Notes: generated by a model not told the origin, from the letters alone. A DNA stretch of 64,000 nt from Mycolicibacter kumamotonensis (GCF_002086285.1 NZ_MVHU01000008.1:1-64000), one strand, 5' to 3'. Positions 25,963-35,541 are shown, counted from the first letter of the stretch. Translations and numbers: made by a program.

Positions 25963-26876
25963 GCGTAGAGTCCCACCAATCCGGCGCGGCCCACGCGGCG
26001 GAGCAGCCGCTCGCGGGTGGCCGAGAGTCCCCAGGGCAGCCGGCGCAGCGGCTGACTGTAGCGCGACAGCCAGGACAGCACCGTCTCGTCGCAGAATCCG
26101 ACGGCCCCGTGGAGCTGATGGCAGATCCGGAACACCACCTCGGCGGCTTCCAGCGCCGCCGACCGCAGCGCCAGCGCGTCATCGGCCGCTTCGGGGCGCC
26201 CGGCCGCGATGCTCCACAGCGCGTGTTTGGCCAGCATCTCCAGCCCGGCGCGTTCCACCTCGGCGTCGGTCAGCTGGAATTGCACGCCCTGGAATGCCGA
26301 CAGCGGCTGGCCGAACTGCTGGCGCAGCCGCACATGGGCTTTCGTGAGATCCAGCGCCCGGTCGGCCATCCCCAGCAGCGTCCAGCTTCCCAGCACCAGC
26401 CCCAGCGCCACCTCGTCGGCACCGTCGTCGTCGACCGCGGTCAGCGTCAGCTCGGCCACCAGGGCCGGCCCGGGAGCCGACACTGCCGCCACGGTGCTGC
26501 GCGCACCGGCCAGGGTCACCGCGGCCCAGCGCTTCGGCAGTCCGGCCACCGCAGCGGCGGGGGCGTGCTCGTCGACCACGATCAGCCCGTCGACGTCGAG
26601 ATCATCCGGCGCCGCGAGGCATTCGGCCAGCGGGTAGGGAACGGCCCAATAGCCGGCGGCCCGGCACAGTGCGGCGGCCGCCTCGAGTTCGTCGGCGTCG
26701 GTACGGGGTTTGAGGTCGAAGGCACCCAGCCCGTTCAAGATCGGCGCCACCAGTTGCTCGCGCCCGGCGGGGTCGGCGTCGGCGCGCACCACCAGGTCGT
26801 CGCCGCCGGCCGCTTCGAACGCGCGCAGCGCCGCCCGGCCGAATTCTTCGGCGTCGTCGCCGAGTTCGAGAATCAT
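25959..26876 (-). CDS. Acyl-CoA dehydrogenase, short partner subunit
   Basis: 305 aa from ATG 26876, overlapping the 389-aa dehydrogenase stop by ATGA; a much longer frame upstream is antisense noise over that gene. The N-terminal two-thirds is divergent. The C-terminal core is recognisable (VRLRQQFGQPLSAFQGVQFQLTDAEV; CHQLHGAVGFCDETVLSWLSRYSQPLRRLPWG). It is the small member of a second alpha-beta dehydrogenase pair in the same block. Confidence 0.78.
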   Translation of the reverse strand: MILELGDDAEEFGRAALRAFEAAGGDDLVVRADADPAGREQLVAPILNGLGAFDLKPRTDADELEAAAALCRAAGYWAVPYPLAECLAAPDDLDVDGLIVVDEHAPAAAVAGLPKRWAAVTLAGARSTVAAVSAPGPALVAELTLTAVDDDGADEVALGLVLGSWTLLGMADRALDLTKAHVRLRQQFGQPLSAFQGVQFQLTDAEVERAGLEMLAKHALWSIAAGRPEAADDALALRSAALEAAEVVFRICHQLHGAVGFCDETVLSWLSRYSQPLRRLPWGLSATRERLLRRVGRAGLVGLYA

Positions 26877-28042
26877 CGCGAACCCGCCAGCAGGGCACGG
26901 GAGAGCAGGATGCGCTGCATCTCGATGCTTCCCGAGGAGACGGTGGCGGCCTGCGAGTAGCGCCAGTGGTCTTCGACCTCGGTGCGGAACCACCGCGCCT
27001 GAGTTGTGTCCGGCGCTTCGGCGGCGATCTCCATCAGTACCTCCGCGCTCTCCTGATCCAGGCGGGTGACCGCGATCCGGTAGGCGGCGGCGTCTCCGGG
27101 TGCGACGCGCCCACTGGCCTGCCGGGACACCACCCGGTAGGCCATCAGCCGGGCGCGCCGGCAGTGGGTGAGCATCCGCACCCAGCGGGCCGCCAGCTCG
27201 ACGGGCAGGGTCTCCCAGCGTTCGCCGAGCGCGTCCGGGGCCGCGGCCAGCAGCCGCTCGCAGCGGGCATACCGGGCGATGCCCACCCGCTCGAACGCCA
27301 TCACGTCGGCCACGATCGACCAGCCCGCATCGACTTCGCCGAGCACGTCGGTGTCGGTGACGCGCAGGTCGTCGAAGAACACTTCGTTGAGATGGTGCGG
27401 GCCCATCATGGTGCGGATCGGCCGGACCTGGATCGCCGGGTCGTCCATCGGGACCAGGAACACCGTCAGGCCCTGCTGTTTCTTGGTGACCTGCCCTTCC
27501 CCGATCCGGGTGGTGCGGGCCAGCAGGAAACACCATTGCGCCATGGTGGCGTAGGAGGTCCAGATCTTCTGGCCGTTGATCAGCCAGCCGTCCCCGTCGC
27601 GGCGGGCGTGGGTGCGCAGCGACGCCAGGTCCGAGCCGGCCTCGGGCTCGGAGAACCCCTGACACCAGATCACCTCGCCGGCCGCGATCGGCGGCAGGTG
27701 CCGGCGCTGCTGTTCGGGCGTGCCGTGGCGCATGATGATGGGCCCGACCCAGTTCACCCCCATGTACTGCGCCCCGCGCGGTTCGTGATGCGCCCACATC
27801 TCCTCGCGCACCACGGTCTGTTCCCACACCGAGGCGTCCGCCCCGCCGAATTCCTTCGGCCAGGACAGGCACAGCAGGTCACGCTCGGCGAGCACTCGGC
27901 AGAACCGTTGCGCGGCAGCAAGATCGGCGGGATCGTCGGTGAACGCGCCCGGAAACTGTTCCGGCAGTTCCTGGCTGATCAGTTCCCGCAGCTGTCCGCG
28001 CAGCGCATCGGTGCGGGTCCCCATGTCGAAGTCGAGTGTCAT
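26873..28042 (-). CDS. Acyl-CoA dehydrogenase, long partner subunit
   Basis: 389 aa from ATG 28042 with GAGGAG upstream. Motifs: CQGFSEPEAGSDLASLRTHARRDG and INGQKIWTSYATMAQWCFLLAR in the flavin domain, FFDDLRVTDTDVLGEVDAGW, and YSQAATVSSGSIEMQRILLSR at the C-terminus, where SSGSIEMQ is the FAD-binding turn. Together with the 305-aa gene it probably forms an alpha2beta2 enzyme. It follows a CoA-transferase gene by 55 bp. Confidence 0.88.
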   Translation of the reverse strand: MTLDFDMGTRTDALRGQLRELISQELPEQFPGAFTDDPADLAAAQRFCRVLAERDLLCLSWPKEFGGADASVWEQTVVREEMWAHHEPRGAQYMGVNWVGPIIMRHGTPEQQRRHLPPIAAGEVIWCQGFSEPEAGSDLASLRTHARRDGDGWLINGQKIWTSYATMAQWCFLLARTTRIGEGQVTKKQQGLTVFLVPMDDPAIQVRPIRTMMGPHHLNEVFFDDLRVTDTDVLGEVDAGWSIVADVMAFERVGIARYARCERLLAAAPDALGERWETLPVELAARWVRMLTHCRRARLMAYRVVSRQASGRVAPGDAAAYRIAVTRLDQESAEVLMEIAAEAPDTTQARWFRTEVEDHWRYSQAATVSSGSIEMQRILLSRALLAGSR

Positions 28043-28097
28043 GCGCCACTCCTCAGCATCGCTCCGCAAGCTCCGTTCTGCATCGTCGCCGGCGGTG

Positions 28098-29297
28098 TCA
28101 TGCGCTGCCCTGCTCGATTCCCAGTTCGGCGAGCACCGCCGCGGTGTGAGCGCCCAGCTCCGGCGCCGGGCCGGCGACCCGGCCGGGGGTGCGTGACAGC
28201 CAGGTGGGCACGCCGGGGAAACGCACCGGGCCGTTGGGGGTGTCCACGGTCTCGAACAGGCCCACCGCGTTGAGGTGCGGGTCGTCGAAGAGCGCCCCGG
28301 GGGTGTTCAGCGGGGCGGCCGGTATCTCCAGCTCGCGCAACAGCTTCAACCACTCGGCGGTGGTGCGCTCCTTCATCGTCTCGGCCACCAGCCCGTAGAC
28401 GGTGTCGATTCGTTGCGCCCGCTGCGCCAGGGTGGCGTACTGCGGCGAAGCCCAGGACGGTTGCACCGCGTCGATGAAGGCGTTCCAGTGCTTGTCGTTG
28501 TAGATCAGTGCGGCGATCTGCCCGTCGCTGGTGTCATAGGGCCGCCGGTTGGGCGCCACCGTGCGCGGGTAGACGGCCGGGCCCAACGGCGGGTCGAACA
28601 TCGCGCCGTTGGCGTGTTCGACGAGCATGAACGAGGCCATGGTCTCGAACATGGCGACCTCGACCTCCTGGCCCTGCCCGGTGCGCTCGCGGTGGAACAG
28701 CGCCATCATCGTGGCGTACAGGGCGGTCAGCCCGGCGATCTTGTCGGCCATGATGGTGCCCACGTAGTCGGCCCGTCCGGTGAGTTGCTGCTGCACGGCG
28801 GGCAGCCCGCATTCGGCCTGGATGGTGTCGTCGTAGGCCGGCCGGTCGGCGTCCGGGCCGCGGCGGCCGTAGCCGTAACAGTTGGTGTAGACGATCCCCG
28901 GGTTGATGGCGGCCACCGCGTCGTAGTCCAGGCCCAGTTTCGCCACCGCCTTGGCGCGCATCGAGTGGATGAACACGTCGGCGCCGGCGATCAGCGCGGT
29001 CATCGCCGTGCGGCCCTCGTCGGCGCGCAGGTCCAGCACGATGCCGCGTTTGCCGCGGTTGACGTTGACGAACACCCCGCTCATGTCCGGCGCGGGACCC
29101 GCCGAGATGTAGCGGGTGGCATCGCCCTCGGGCGGCTCGACCTTGATGACGTCGGCACCCATGTCGGCCATGATCTGCGTGCAGTAGGGGCCCATCACCA
29201 TCGTCGTCAGATCGACCACCCGCACCCCGCGCAGCGGCCCGCCCGCCGGGGCGTCCCCCGCGGCCCCGGCACCCTCGACGGTCAATTGTTCGGACAA
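28098..29297 (-). CDS. CaiB/BaiF family CoA-transferase
   Basis: 399 aa. Signature VVDLTTMVMGPYCTQIMADMGADVIKVEPPEGDATRY, then NVNRGKRGIVLDLR, DVFIHSMRAKAVAKLGL, NCYGYGRRGPDADRPAYDDTIQAE with the conserved catalytic Asp position, and TERTGQGQEVEVAMFETM-type text near 200. The start appears to be a TTG (29297) preceded by GGAG; a later GTG in frame is possible. It is the first gene of the long leftward acyl-CoA block and would load or exchange CoA on the substrate acid. Confidence 0.88.
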   Translation of the reverse strand: MSEQLTVEGAGAAGDAPAGGPLRGVRVVDLTTMVMGPYCTQIMADMGADVIKVEPPEGDATRYISAGPAPDMSGVFVNVNRGKRGIVLDLRADEGRTAMTALIAGADVFIHSMRAKAVAKLGLDYDAVAAINPGIVYTNCYGYGRRGPDADRPAYDDTIQAECGLPAVQQQLTGRADYVGTIMADKIAGLTALYATMMALFHRERTGQGQEVEVAMFETMASFMLVEHANGAMFDPPLGPAVYPRTVAPNRRPYDTSDGQIAALIYNDKHWNAFIDAVQPSWASPQYATLAQRAQRIDTVYGLVAETMKERTTAEWLKLLRELEIPAAPLNTPGALFDDPHLNAVGLFETVDTPNGPVRFPGVPTWLSRTPGRVAGPAPELGAHTAAVLAELGIEQGSA

Positions 29298-29305
29298 AAT
29301 ACTCC

Positions 29306-29324
29306 GTTCTGCGTATTGCAGAAC
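29306..29324. promoter_or_regulatory. Palindrome in the divergent promoter of the CoA-transferase and lactonase genes
   Basis: GTTCTGCGTATTGCAGAAC: 7-bp arms, 5-nt spacer, 9 bp upstream of the TTG at 29297 and about 95 bp before the propeller-lactonase gene. It is an operator candidate, distinct from the GAGAA-N5-TTCTC motif; the half sites are in the opposite orientation. Confidence 0.5.
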
Positions 29325-29418
29325 ACTATTCCGCAGGGGTTATTTGCACGTCAAGGCCGAGGCACCGACTAGCGACGGCTATTGTCTGGACTAACTGCGC
29401 TTGATAGCGTCCGGAGTC

Positions 29419-31020
29419 ATGACCGAGCCGCTCTCCCGTGACGGCCTGACCAGTCCGGCGATCGCAGCGGGCTGGCGGCTGCAGCGGATCACCGAACCGA
29501 GCCGGCTGTTCGGCGCCAACGGCCTGCGGACCGGCCCGGACGGCCGCGTCTATGTCGCGCAGGTGACCGGCAGCCAGATCAGTGCGCTGGACGTGGCCAC
29601 CGGCGAACTGGTCGCGGTCAGTCCCCGCGGCGGGGACGTCGTCGCGCCCGACGACGTGGCCTTCGACAGCGCCGGACACCTGTATGCCACCGAGGTGATG
29701 GACGCCCGCGTCAGCGTGCTCGACGCCTCGGGACGCAGCCGGGTGCTGCGCGACGACCTGCCCTGCGCGAACGGCATCACCGTGCATCATGACCGGCTGT
29801 TCGTCGGGGAATGCCGCGACGGCGGGCGCCTGATGGAGCTCGACCGGGCCACCGGCGCGCAGCGCATCCTGGCCGAGAACCTGCCGTCGCCCAACGCCAT
29901 GGAGGTCGGGCCCGACGGGCTGCTGTACTTCCCGGTGATGACCGCCAACGAGATCTGGCGGATCGACCCCTACGCCGAGGGCGCCGCACCGCAACGGGTC
30001 GCCGCCGATCTGGGCGTGCCCGACTCGGTGAAATTCGACGACCACGGGCGCATCGTGTCCACCCAGGCGGCCAGCGGTGCGGTGTTGCGCATCGACCCGC
30101 GCACCGGCGAGCGCACCGTGCTGGCGCAGCTGGCGCCCGGGCTGGACAACTGCACCTTCGTCGACGGCGCGCTGTTGGTGTCCAACTTCAGCGGCGAGAT
30201 CAGCCGGATCGCCGCCGGCGGCGAGGTGACCACGGCGCTGCCGGGCGGGCTGAACTGGCCGCTGGATCTGACCGTCGACGAGAACGGCACCCTCTATGTC
30301 GCCGACGGCACCTACTTCTACGCGGTCGGTCCGGACGGGCGGCTGCACACGCTCGGAATGCTGTTCACGCCCGGCTATCCCGGCTTCATCCGCGGGGTCG
30401 CCGCAGTCGGTCCCGGCGACTTCGTCGTCACCACCTCCGGCGGACAGGTCAGCCGCTACGTCCCGGCCGAATCGCGCAACGAGGTACTCGCCGACGGCTT
30501 CGACCAGCTCTACGGGGTGACCGCGGGAGCCGCCGGGGTGACCGTCACCGAGTTCGGCACCGGCCGGGTGCTGGGCGTTCGCACCGGCGCGGTCGACGTG
30601 CTCGCGCACGGCCTGGCCGGGCCAGTCGGAATCGTGCCCGCCGGTGACGCCGCCTACCTGGTGGCCGAATCCGGCGCCGGGCGGGTGGTGCGGGTCAGCG
30701 CCTCCGGCGTCGAGACGGTGGTCGACGAATTGTCGTGCCCGCAGGGCATTCTGGTGGCCGACCGCCGCCTCTACGTCGTCGACGCCGGTGCCCGCCGGGT
30801 ACTCGCCGTCGACCTCGACACCGGGGCACGGCACGACATCGCCGATGGGCTGCCGATCGGTCCGCCGCCGGGCGTGGCGCCCAAGCCGCTGAAGGGCATG
30901 CCGCCGTTCTCCGGTCCGCAGGGCCCCTTCGCCGGCATCGCACGCGGGGCCGACGGCACCCTGTTCGTCGCCGCCGACGGGGACGGCAGCGTGCTGGCAC
31001 TACACCCGGTCGGGCCGTGA
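29419..31020 (+). CDS. Beta-propeller SMP-30/gluconolactonase/NHL-type protein
   Basis: 533 aa from ATG 29419; a TTG at 29401 is an alternative start as the GGAG before the ATG is very close. Repeated blade patterns recur along the whole length: GLRTGPDGRVYVAQVTG, DVAFDSAGHLYATEVMD, AMEVGPDGLLYFPVM, DLTVDENGTLYVADG, GIARGADGTLFVAADG. This is at least a double set of blades, longer than a single six-bladed SMP-30 (about 300 aa). Relatives hydrolyse lactones. No signal peptide is seen, so it is cytoplasmic. The next gene, a GntR regulator, overlaps by GTGA. Confidence 0.78.
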   Translation: MTEPLSRDGLTSPAIAAGWRLQRITEPSRLFGANGLRTGPDGRVYVAQVTGSQISALDVATGELVAVSPRGGDVVAPDDVAFDSAGHLYATEVMDARVSVLDASGRSRVLRDDLPCANGITVHHDRLFVGECRDGGRLMELDRATGAQRILAENLPSPNAMEVGPDGLLYFPVMTANEIWRIDPYAEGAAPQRVAADLGVPDSVKFDDHGRIVSTQAASGAVLRIDPRTGERTVLAQLAPGLDNCTFVDGALLVSNFSGEISRIAAGGEVTTALPGGLNWPLDLTVDENGTLYVADGTYFYAVGPDGRLHTLGMLFTPGYPGFIRGVAAVGPGDFVVTTSGGQVSRYVPAESRNEVLADGFDQLYGVTAGAAGVTVTEFGTGRVLGVRTGAVDVLAHGLAGPVGIVPAGDAAYLVAESGAGRVVRVSASGVETVVDELSCPQGILVADRRLYVVDAGARRVLAVDLDTGARHDIADGLPIGPPPGVAPKPLKGMPPFSGPQGPFAGIARGADGTLFVAADGDGSVLALHPVGP

Positions 31021-31754
31021 CCGACCACCGCTACCTGAAGGTCGCCCGGGTGCTGCGCAAGGAAATCGCCGACGGGGTGTATCCGATCGGCTCGCAGCTG
31101 CCCACCGAACACGAACTGTGCGAACGGTTCACCGTCAGCCGCTACACGGTCCGCGAGGCGCTGCGGCGGCTGCGAGAGGACAACCTCGTCGTCTCCCGGC
31201 CCCGCGCCGGCACCGTGGTGATCCCGCGCACCGCGACCAACTGCTACGCCCACGACGTGGTGTCGATCGACGATCTGGTCGCCTTCGCGGCCGGCTCCAC
31301 CTTCGAGATCGACGCCAACACCATGATCACCATCGACGACGACACCGCCGCGCGCACCGGCCTGCCGACGGGTAGCGGCTGGCTGACGGTGCGCGGCAAT
31401 CGACGCACCGAGAGCCAGGCTGCGCCGATCTGCCGCACCGAGTACTACATCAACCGGGCCTTCGCCGGCGTCGGCCGCCTGCTGCAACGGCATTCCGGCC
31501 CGATCTTCCCGTTGATCGAGGACATGTTCGGGGTCAGCGTCGTCGAAGTGCGCCAGCACATCCGGGCGGTGATCATCACCGAAGAACTCGCCGAAAAGCT
31601 GGTGGTCGATCCCGGCGCCGCCGCGTTGCAGATGCAGCGCACCTACACCACCTCCGAGGGCGAGATCGCCCAGGTCACCGTGAACACCCACCCCGGCGAC
31701 GACTACCGGTATTCGATGACGCTGCACCGGGTGACGGGACCGAGCGGTCCGTGA
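31017..31754 (+). CDS. GntR/UTRA-family transcriptional regulator
   Basis: 245 aa from GTG 31017, overlapping the upstream stop by GTGA. The N-terminal winged helix is clear (RVLRKEIADGVYPIGSQLPTEHELCERFTVSRYTVREALRRLREDNLVVSRPRAGTVV in short pieces of the family), followed by a UTRA-type ligand-binding domain (about 80-245; CRTEYYINRAFAGV, then EGEIAQVTVNTHPGDDYRYSM). HutC-type members sense small metabolites. Its place between a lactonase and a ligase suggests it senses the pathway substrate and controls this operon. Confidence 0.9.
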   Translation: MTDHRYLKVARVLRKEIADGVYPIGSQLPTEHELCERFTVSRYTVREALRRLREDNLVVSRPRAGTVVIPRTATNCYAHDVVSIDDLVAFAAGSTFEIDANTMITIDDDTAARTGLPTGSGWLTVRGNRRTESQAAPICRTEYYINRAFAGVGRLLQRHSGPIFPLIEDMFGVSVVEVRQHIRAVIITEELAEKLVVDPGAAALQMQRTYTTSEGEIAQVTVNTHPGDDYRYSMTLHRVTGPSGP

Positions 31755-33295
31755 CGACGCTGGGCGACACCCTGGCGCAGGCCGCCGCGCAGACCCCGCA
31801 GCGGGTGCTGCTGATCGACGGTGATGTCCGGATGACCTGCCGGGAGCTGCACACCCGGGCCGCGGTCCTGGCGCAGGCGATGCTGGCGCGCATGCCCGGC
31901 GGCAGCGTGGTGTCGTTCATGCTGCCGAACTGGCACGAGGCCGCGGTCGTCTACCTGGCCGCGACCCTGGCCGGGATGGTGGTCAATCCGATCCTGCCGT
32001 CACTGCGAGACGCCGAACTGAAGTTCATTCTCACCGACTCGGACAGTCGAATGCTGTTCGCGCCGGTGACGTTTCGTGGCCACGACTATGCCGCGATGCT
32101 GACCCGGGTAACCGGCGCGATCACCGAGCCGCCGGAGGTGGTGCTGGTGCGCGCCGCCGAACCGGCCGCCCACACCGACTACCGCGCGCTGATCGACGCC
32201 ACGGTCGAGCCGGTCGGCCTGCCGCAGGTCGATCCCGACGCCGTCCGGCTGCTGCTGTACACCTCGGGCACCACCGGGCGCGCCAAAGGCGTTCTGCACA
32301 GTCACAATTCGATCAACTCCTTGATCCGGCAGCTGGGCCGATACTGGCCGGCGACGACCGGCGCCACCTTCCTGGTGCCGTCCCCGATCGCCCACATCGG
32401 CGGGTCGATCTACGCGTTCGAGGCCCCGCTGCTGCTGGACGCCACCGCCGTGCTGATGGACACCTGGGATGCCGATGCGGCCGTGCAGCTGATGCTCGCC
32501 GAACACTGCACCCACGTGGCCGGGGCGACACCGTTTCTCGTCCAGCTGCTCGCCGCGGCCCGTCGTGCCGGCACCCGCCTGCCCGACCTGAAACTCTTCG
32601 TCTGCGGCGGCGCGTCGGTCCCGGCCTCCTTGATCCGGGAAGCGGCCGGCTACTTCGACTCCGCCGCCGTCACCCGGGTGTACGGGTCCAGCGAGGTTCC
32701 GGTCAGCACCGTGGGTGCGGTGGGCGCCGGCGAGCTGTCCTACGCCGCGGAGACCGACGGCCGGGCCGGGATCGCCGACATCAAGTTGGTCGGCCACGAC
32801 GGCGCCCCGCCGGGCGAGGGTGAGATCTACGTCCGCGGACCGCAGATGCTGGTGGGCTATCTGCACCCCGAAGACGAGCGCGACTGCTTCGACGCCGAGG
32901 GCTACTTCGCCACCGGGGATCTGGGCCGTTGGGTCGACGACGACTATCTGGTCGTCACCGGCCGGCTGAAAGACGTCATCATCCGCAACGGCGAGAACAT
33001 CTCCGCGCGCGAGGTGGAGGACATCCTGGCCGGCCATCCCGGAATCGCGGAGATCGCGGTGGTCGGCGTGCCTGATTCGCGCACCGGCGAACGCTCCTGT
33101 GCCGTGATCGTTCCGGTCGGCGATACCCGTCCCGATGTCGCGGAGTTGCGCGCCATGCTGACCGCGCACGGTGTCGCGGTGTTCAAGGCTCCCGAACAGG
33201 TGGAGATCTGGGACGAACTGCCGAAGAACGATGCCGGCAAGGTGGTCAAGCAGCACATCCGGGCCGTGCTGGCCCGCACTAAGGTAGGTGATTGA
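31751..33295 (+). CDS. Acyl-CoA synthetase / AMP-dependent ligase (FadD-type)
   Basis: 514 aa from GTG 31751, overlapping the regulator stop by GTGA. Seen: YTSGTTGRAKGVLHSHNS (P-loop), VYGSSEVPVST, ATGDLGRWVDDDYLVVTGRLKDVIIRNGENISAREVE and the catalytic Lys in KNDAGKVVKQH. It activates a carboxylic acid as its CoA ester. It is followed 3 bp later by an SDR gene and then by a second ligase, so this operon may handle a hydroxy- or keto-acid. Confidence 0.9.
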   Translation: MTTLGDTLAQAAAQTPQRVLLIDGDVRMTCRELHTRAAVLAQAMLARMPGGSVVSFMLPNWHEAAVVYLAATLAGMVVNPILPSLRDAELKFILTDSDSRMLFAPVTFRGHDYAAMLTRVTGAITEPPEVVLVRAAEPAAHTDYRALIDATVEPVGLPQVDPDAVRLLLYTSGTTGRAKGVLHSHNSINSLIRQLGRYWPATTGATFLVPSPIAHIGGSIYAFEAPLLLDATAVLMDTWDADAAVQLMLAEHCTHVAGATPFLVQLLAAARRAGTRLPDLKLFVCGGASVPASLIREAAGYFDSAAVTRVYGSSEVPVSTVGAVGAGELSYAAETDGRAGIADIKLVGHDGAPPGEGEIYVRGPQMLVGYLHPEDERDCFDAEGYFATGDLGRWVDDDYLVVTGRLKDVIIRNGENISAREVEDILAGHPGIAEIAVVGVPDSRTGERSCAVIVPVGDTRPDVAELRAMLTAHGVAVFKAPEQVEIWDELPKNDAGKVVKQHIRAVLARTKVGD

Positions 33296-33298
33296 GCG

Positions 33299-34072
33299 AT
33301 GCAGGTGGCGATCGTGACCGGCGCCAGCAGCGGAATCGGATTCGGCTGCGCCACAAAGTTTGCCGAGGACGGTGTGGCGGTGCTGGCCACCGGCCGCGAC
33401 GAAGAGCGATTGGCGGGTCTGGCCGCCGCGGTCGCCGACCCGGATCGCATCGCCACCCTGGCCGTCGACCTGACCCGAGACGACGCGCCCGGGCAGATCG
33501 TCGACGCCGCGCTGGCCCGTTGGGGCCGGGTGGACTACCTGATCAACAATGCCGGCCTCGGCAGCCCCAAACCGCTGCACGAGACCGACGACGCAACCCT
33601 GGACCAATTCCTGAATGTGATGCTGCGGGCGCCATTCCGGCTGGCGCGCGAGGTGCTGCCGCACCTGCGTCCCGGATCGGCAATCATCAACGTCACCTCC
33701 ACCTTCGCGGTGGTCGGCGGCCTGCGTGGCGGGGCGTACTCCGCGGCCAAGGGCGGCCTGACCGCGCTGACCACCCACATCGCCTGCCAGTACGGCGCGC
33801 AGGGCATCCGGTGCAATGCGGTGGCGCCCGGGGTCACCGTCACGCCGATGGTCGAAAAGCGCCTCGACGACCCGCGATTCCGCAAGATCAACACCGAGAT
33901 GACGCCCTACCCGCGGCTGGGCCGGGTCGCCGACATCGCCAATACCATCGCGTTCTTGTGCTCGGAGGGCGGCGCCTTCATCAACGGCCAGACCATCGTC
34001 GTCGACGGCGGCTGGAGCTCGACGAAGTATCTCTCGGAGTTCGGGCTGGACTCCCAGTGGGTCCGGCCGTGA
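33299..34072 (+). CDS. Short-chain dehydrogenase/reductase
   Basis: 257 aa. Rossmann motif VTGASSGIGFG (glycine-rich), NNAG in INNAGLGSPKP, and the catalytic Ser-Tyr-Lys, with Tyr-x3-Lys as YSAAKGG near residue 150. The classical SDR of this type oxidises or reduces alcohols with NAD(P). It lies 3 bp after the ligase and overlaps the next ligase by GTGA. Confidence 0.92.
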   Translation: MQVAIVTGASSGIGFGCATKFAEDGVAVLATGRDEERLAGLAAAVADPDRIATLAVDLTRDDAPGQIVDAALARWGRVDYLINNAGLGSPKPLHETDDATLDQFLNVMLRAPFRLAREVLPHLRPGSAIINVTSTFAVVGGLRGGAYSAAKGGLTALTTHIACQYGAQGIRCNAVAPGVTVTPMVEKRLDDPRFRKINTEMTPYPRLGRVADIANTIAFLCSEGGAFINGQTIVVDGGWSSTKYLSEFGLDSQWVRP

Positions 34073-35535
34073 ACCTGTTCACGTGCCTGGATCAGGCCGC
34101 GGCCCGATTCGGCCGGCGGGGGGCGGTGTATTCCGGTGAGCGCCAACTGCATACCTGGGGCGAGCTGGCCGATCGCGCCCTGCGGTTGGCGGCATCGCTG
34201 CGCGGGGAGGTGGCACCCGGTGCGCGGATCGCCATCGCCAGCGAGAACCGGCCCGAGATCATCGAGCTGATGTTCGCCACCTGGGCGGCCGACTGCGTCG
34301 TGGTTCCGCTCAACTACAAGCTGCACCCGCGGGAGATGGCCCAGATCATCGAGGACGCCGGGGCGAGCCGGGTCTTCGCCTCCCCGAAGCTGGCGCCCGG
34401 CCTGGCTGCGGTCGTCGGCACCCCGGTCGAAACCCTCGGCGACGCGGCGTATCTGGAGCGATTCCACAACGAGCCGTGCGCAGCACCGGACCCGGATCCG
34501 GATCGGCTGGCGTGGCTGTTCTACACCAGCGGCACCACCGGACGCTCGAAGGGCGCGATGCTGACCCACCGCAACCTGATGGCGATGACGACCGCGCATC
34601 TCGCCGATCTCGACGACCCCGACGCCGACTGCAGCCTGGTCCACGGCGCACCGATGTCGCACGGGTCCGGGCTGTACATCGCGCCGTATGTGCTGCGCGG
34701 GGCCCGGCAGGTGGTGCCGGCGTCGGGTGCGTTCGACGCCGAGGAGTTTCTCGATCTGTGCGGGCACCATCCTGGCGCCACCGCGTTTCTGGCGCCGACC
34801 ATGCTGAGCCGGCTGGTCGACACCGGCCGGGCCAAGCCGGCGAACCTGCGCAAGATCATCTATGGCGGCGGCCCGATGTACCTGGGCCAGCTCAAGCGCG
34901 CGCTGGCGGCGTTCGGGCCGGTGTTCGCCCAGCTCTACGGGCAGGGCGAGGCGCCCATGACGATCACCGGCCTGAGCTGCGCCGACCACTGCGGTGACGA
35001 CGCGATCCTGGCTTCGGTGGGCCGGCCGCGCACCGGCGTGCAGGTCGCGGTGTTGCGCGACGACGGGACGCCGGCCCCGGCCGGGGAGATCGGTGAGATC
35101 GTGTGCCGCGGTGACGTGGTGATGGCCGGTTACTGGAACAACCCCGATGCCACCGGCGAAACCCTCCGAGACGGCTGGCTGTTCACCGGCGACAAGGGCT
35201 TCTTCGACGAACGCGGCTACCTCGCCTTGCGGGACCGCTCGAAGGACGTGGTGATCAGCGGCGGCTCCAACATCTATCCCCGGGAGGTCGAGGAGGTGCT
35301 GCTGGAGCACCCCGGTGTCGCCGAGGCCGGCGTGGTGGGTGCGCCGGACGCCGAGTGGGGCGAGATCGTGGTCGCCTTCATCGTGGGCGACGTGTCGGCC
35401 GCCGAGCTGGACGCACACCTGTTGGAACGCATCGCCCGGTTCAAGCGCCCGAAACGCTATGAGTTCGTCGACGCGTTGCCCAAGAACAGCTACGGCAAGG
35501 TGCTCAAACGCCAGCTGCGCGCCCGGCTGGGCTGA
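34069..35535 (+). CDS. Acyl-CoA synthetase / AMP-dependent ligase (FadD-type)
   Basis: 488 aa from GTG 34069, overlapping the SDR stop by GTGA; upstream frame overlaps the SDR in another frame and is not used. Motifs: FYTSGTTGRSKGAMLTHRN, LYGQGEAPMT, FTGDKGFFDERGYLALRDRSKDVVISGGSNIYPREVE and the catalytic Lys in KNSYGKVLKR. The stop lies 6 bp before the left end of an IS30-type element, so the natural 3' region has been replaced. Confidence 0.9.
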   Translation: MNLFTCLDQAAARFGRRGAVYSGERQLHTWGELADRALRLAASLRGEVAPGARIAIASENRPEIIELMFATWAADCVVVPLNYKLHPREMAQIIEDAGASRVFASPKLAPGLAAVVGTPVETLGDAAYLERFHNEPCAAPDPDPDRLAWLFYTSGTTGRSKGAMLTHRNLMAMTTAHLADLDDPDADCSLVHGAPMSHGSGLYIAPYVLRGARQVVPASGAFDAEEFLDLCGHHPGATAFLAPTMLSRLVDTGRAKPANLRKIIYGGGPMYLGQLKRALAAFGPVFAQLYGQGEAPMTITGLSCADHCGDDAILASVGRPRTGVQVAVLRDDGTPAPAGEIGEIVCRGDVVMAGYWNNPDATGETLRDGWLFTGDKGFFDERGYLALRDRSKDVVISGGSNIYPREVEEVLLEHPGVAEAGVVGAPDAEWGEIVVAFIVGDVSAAELDAHLLERIARFKRPKRYEFVDALPKNSYGKVLKRQLRARLG

Positions 35536-35541
35536 ATCCGG

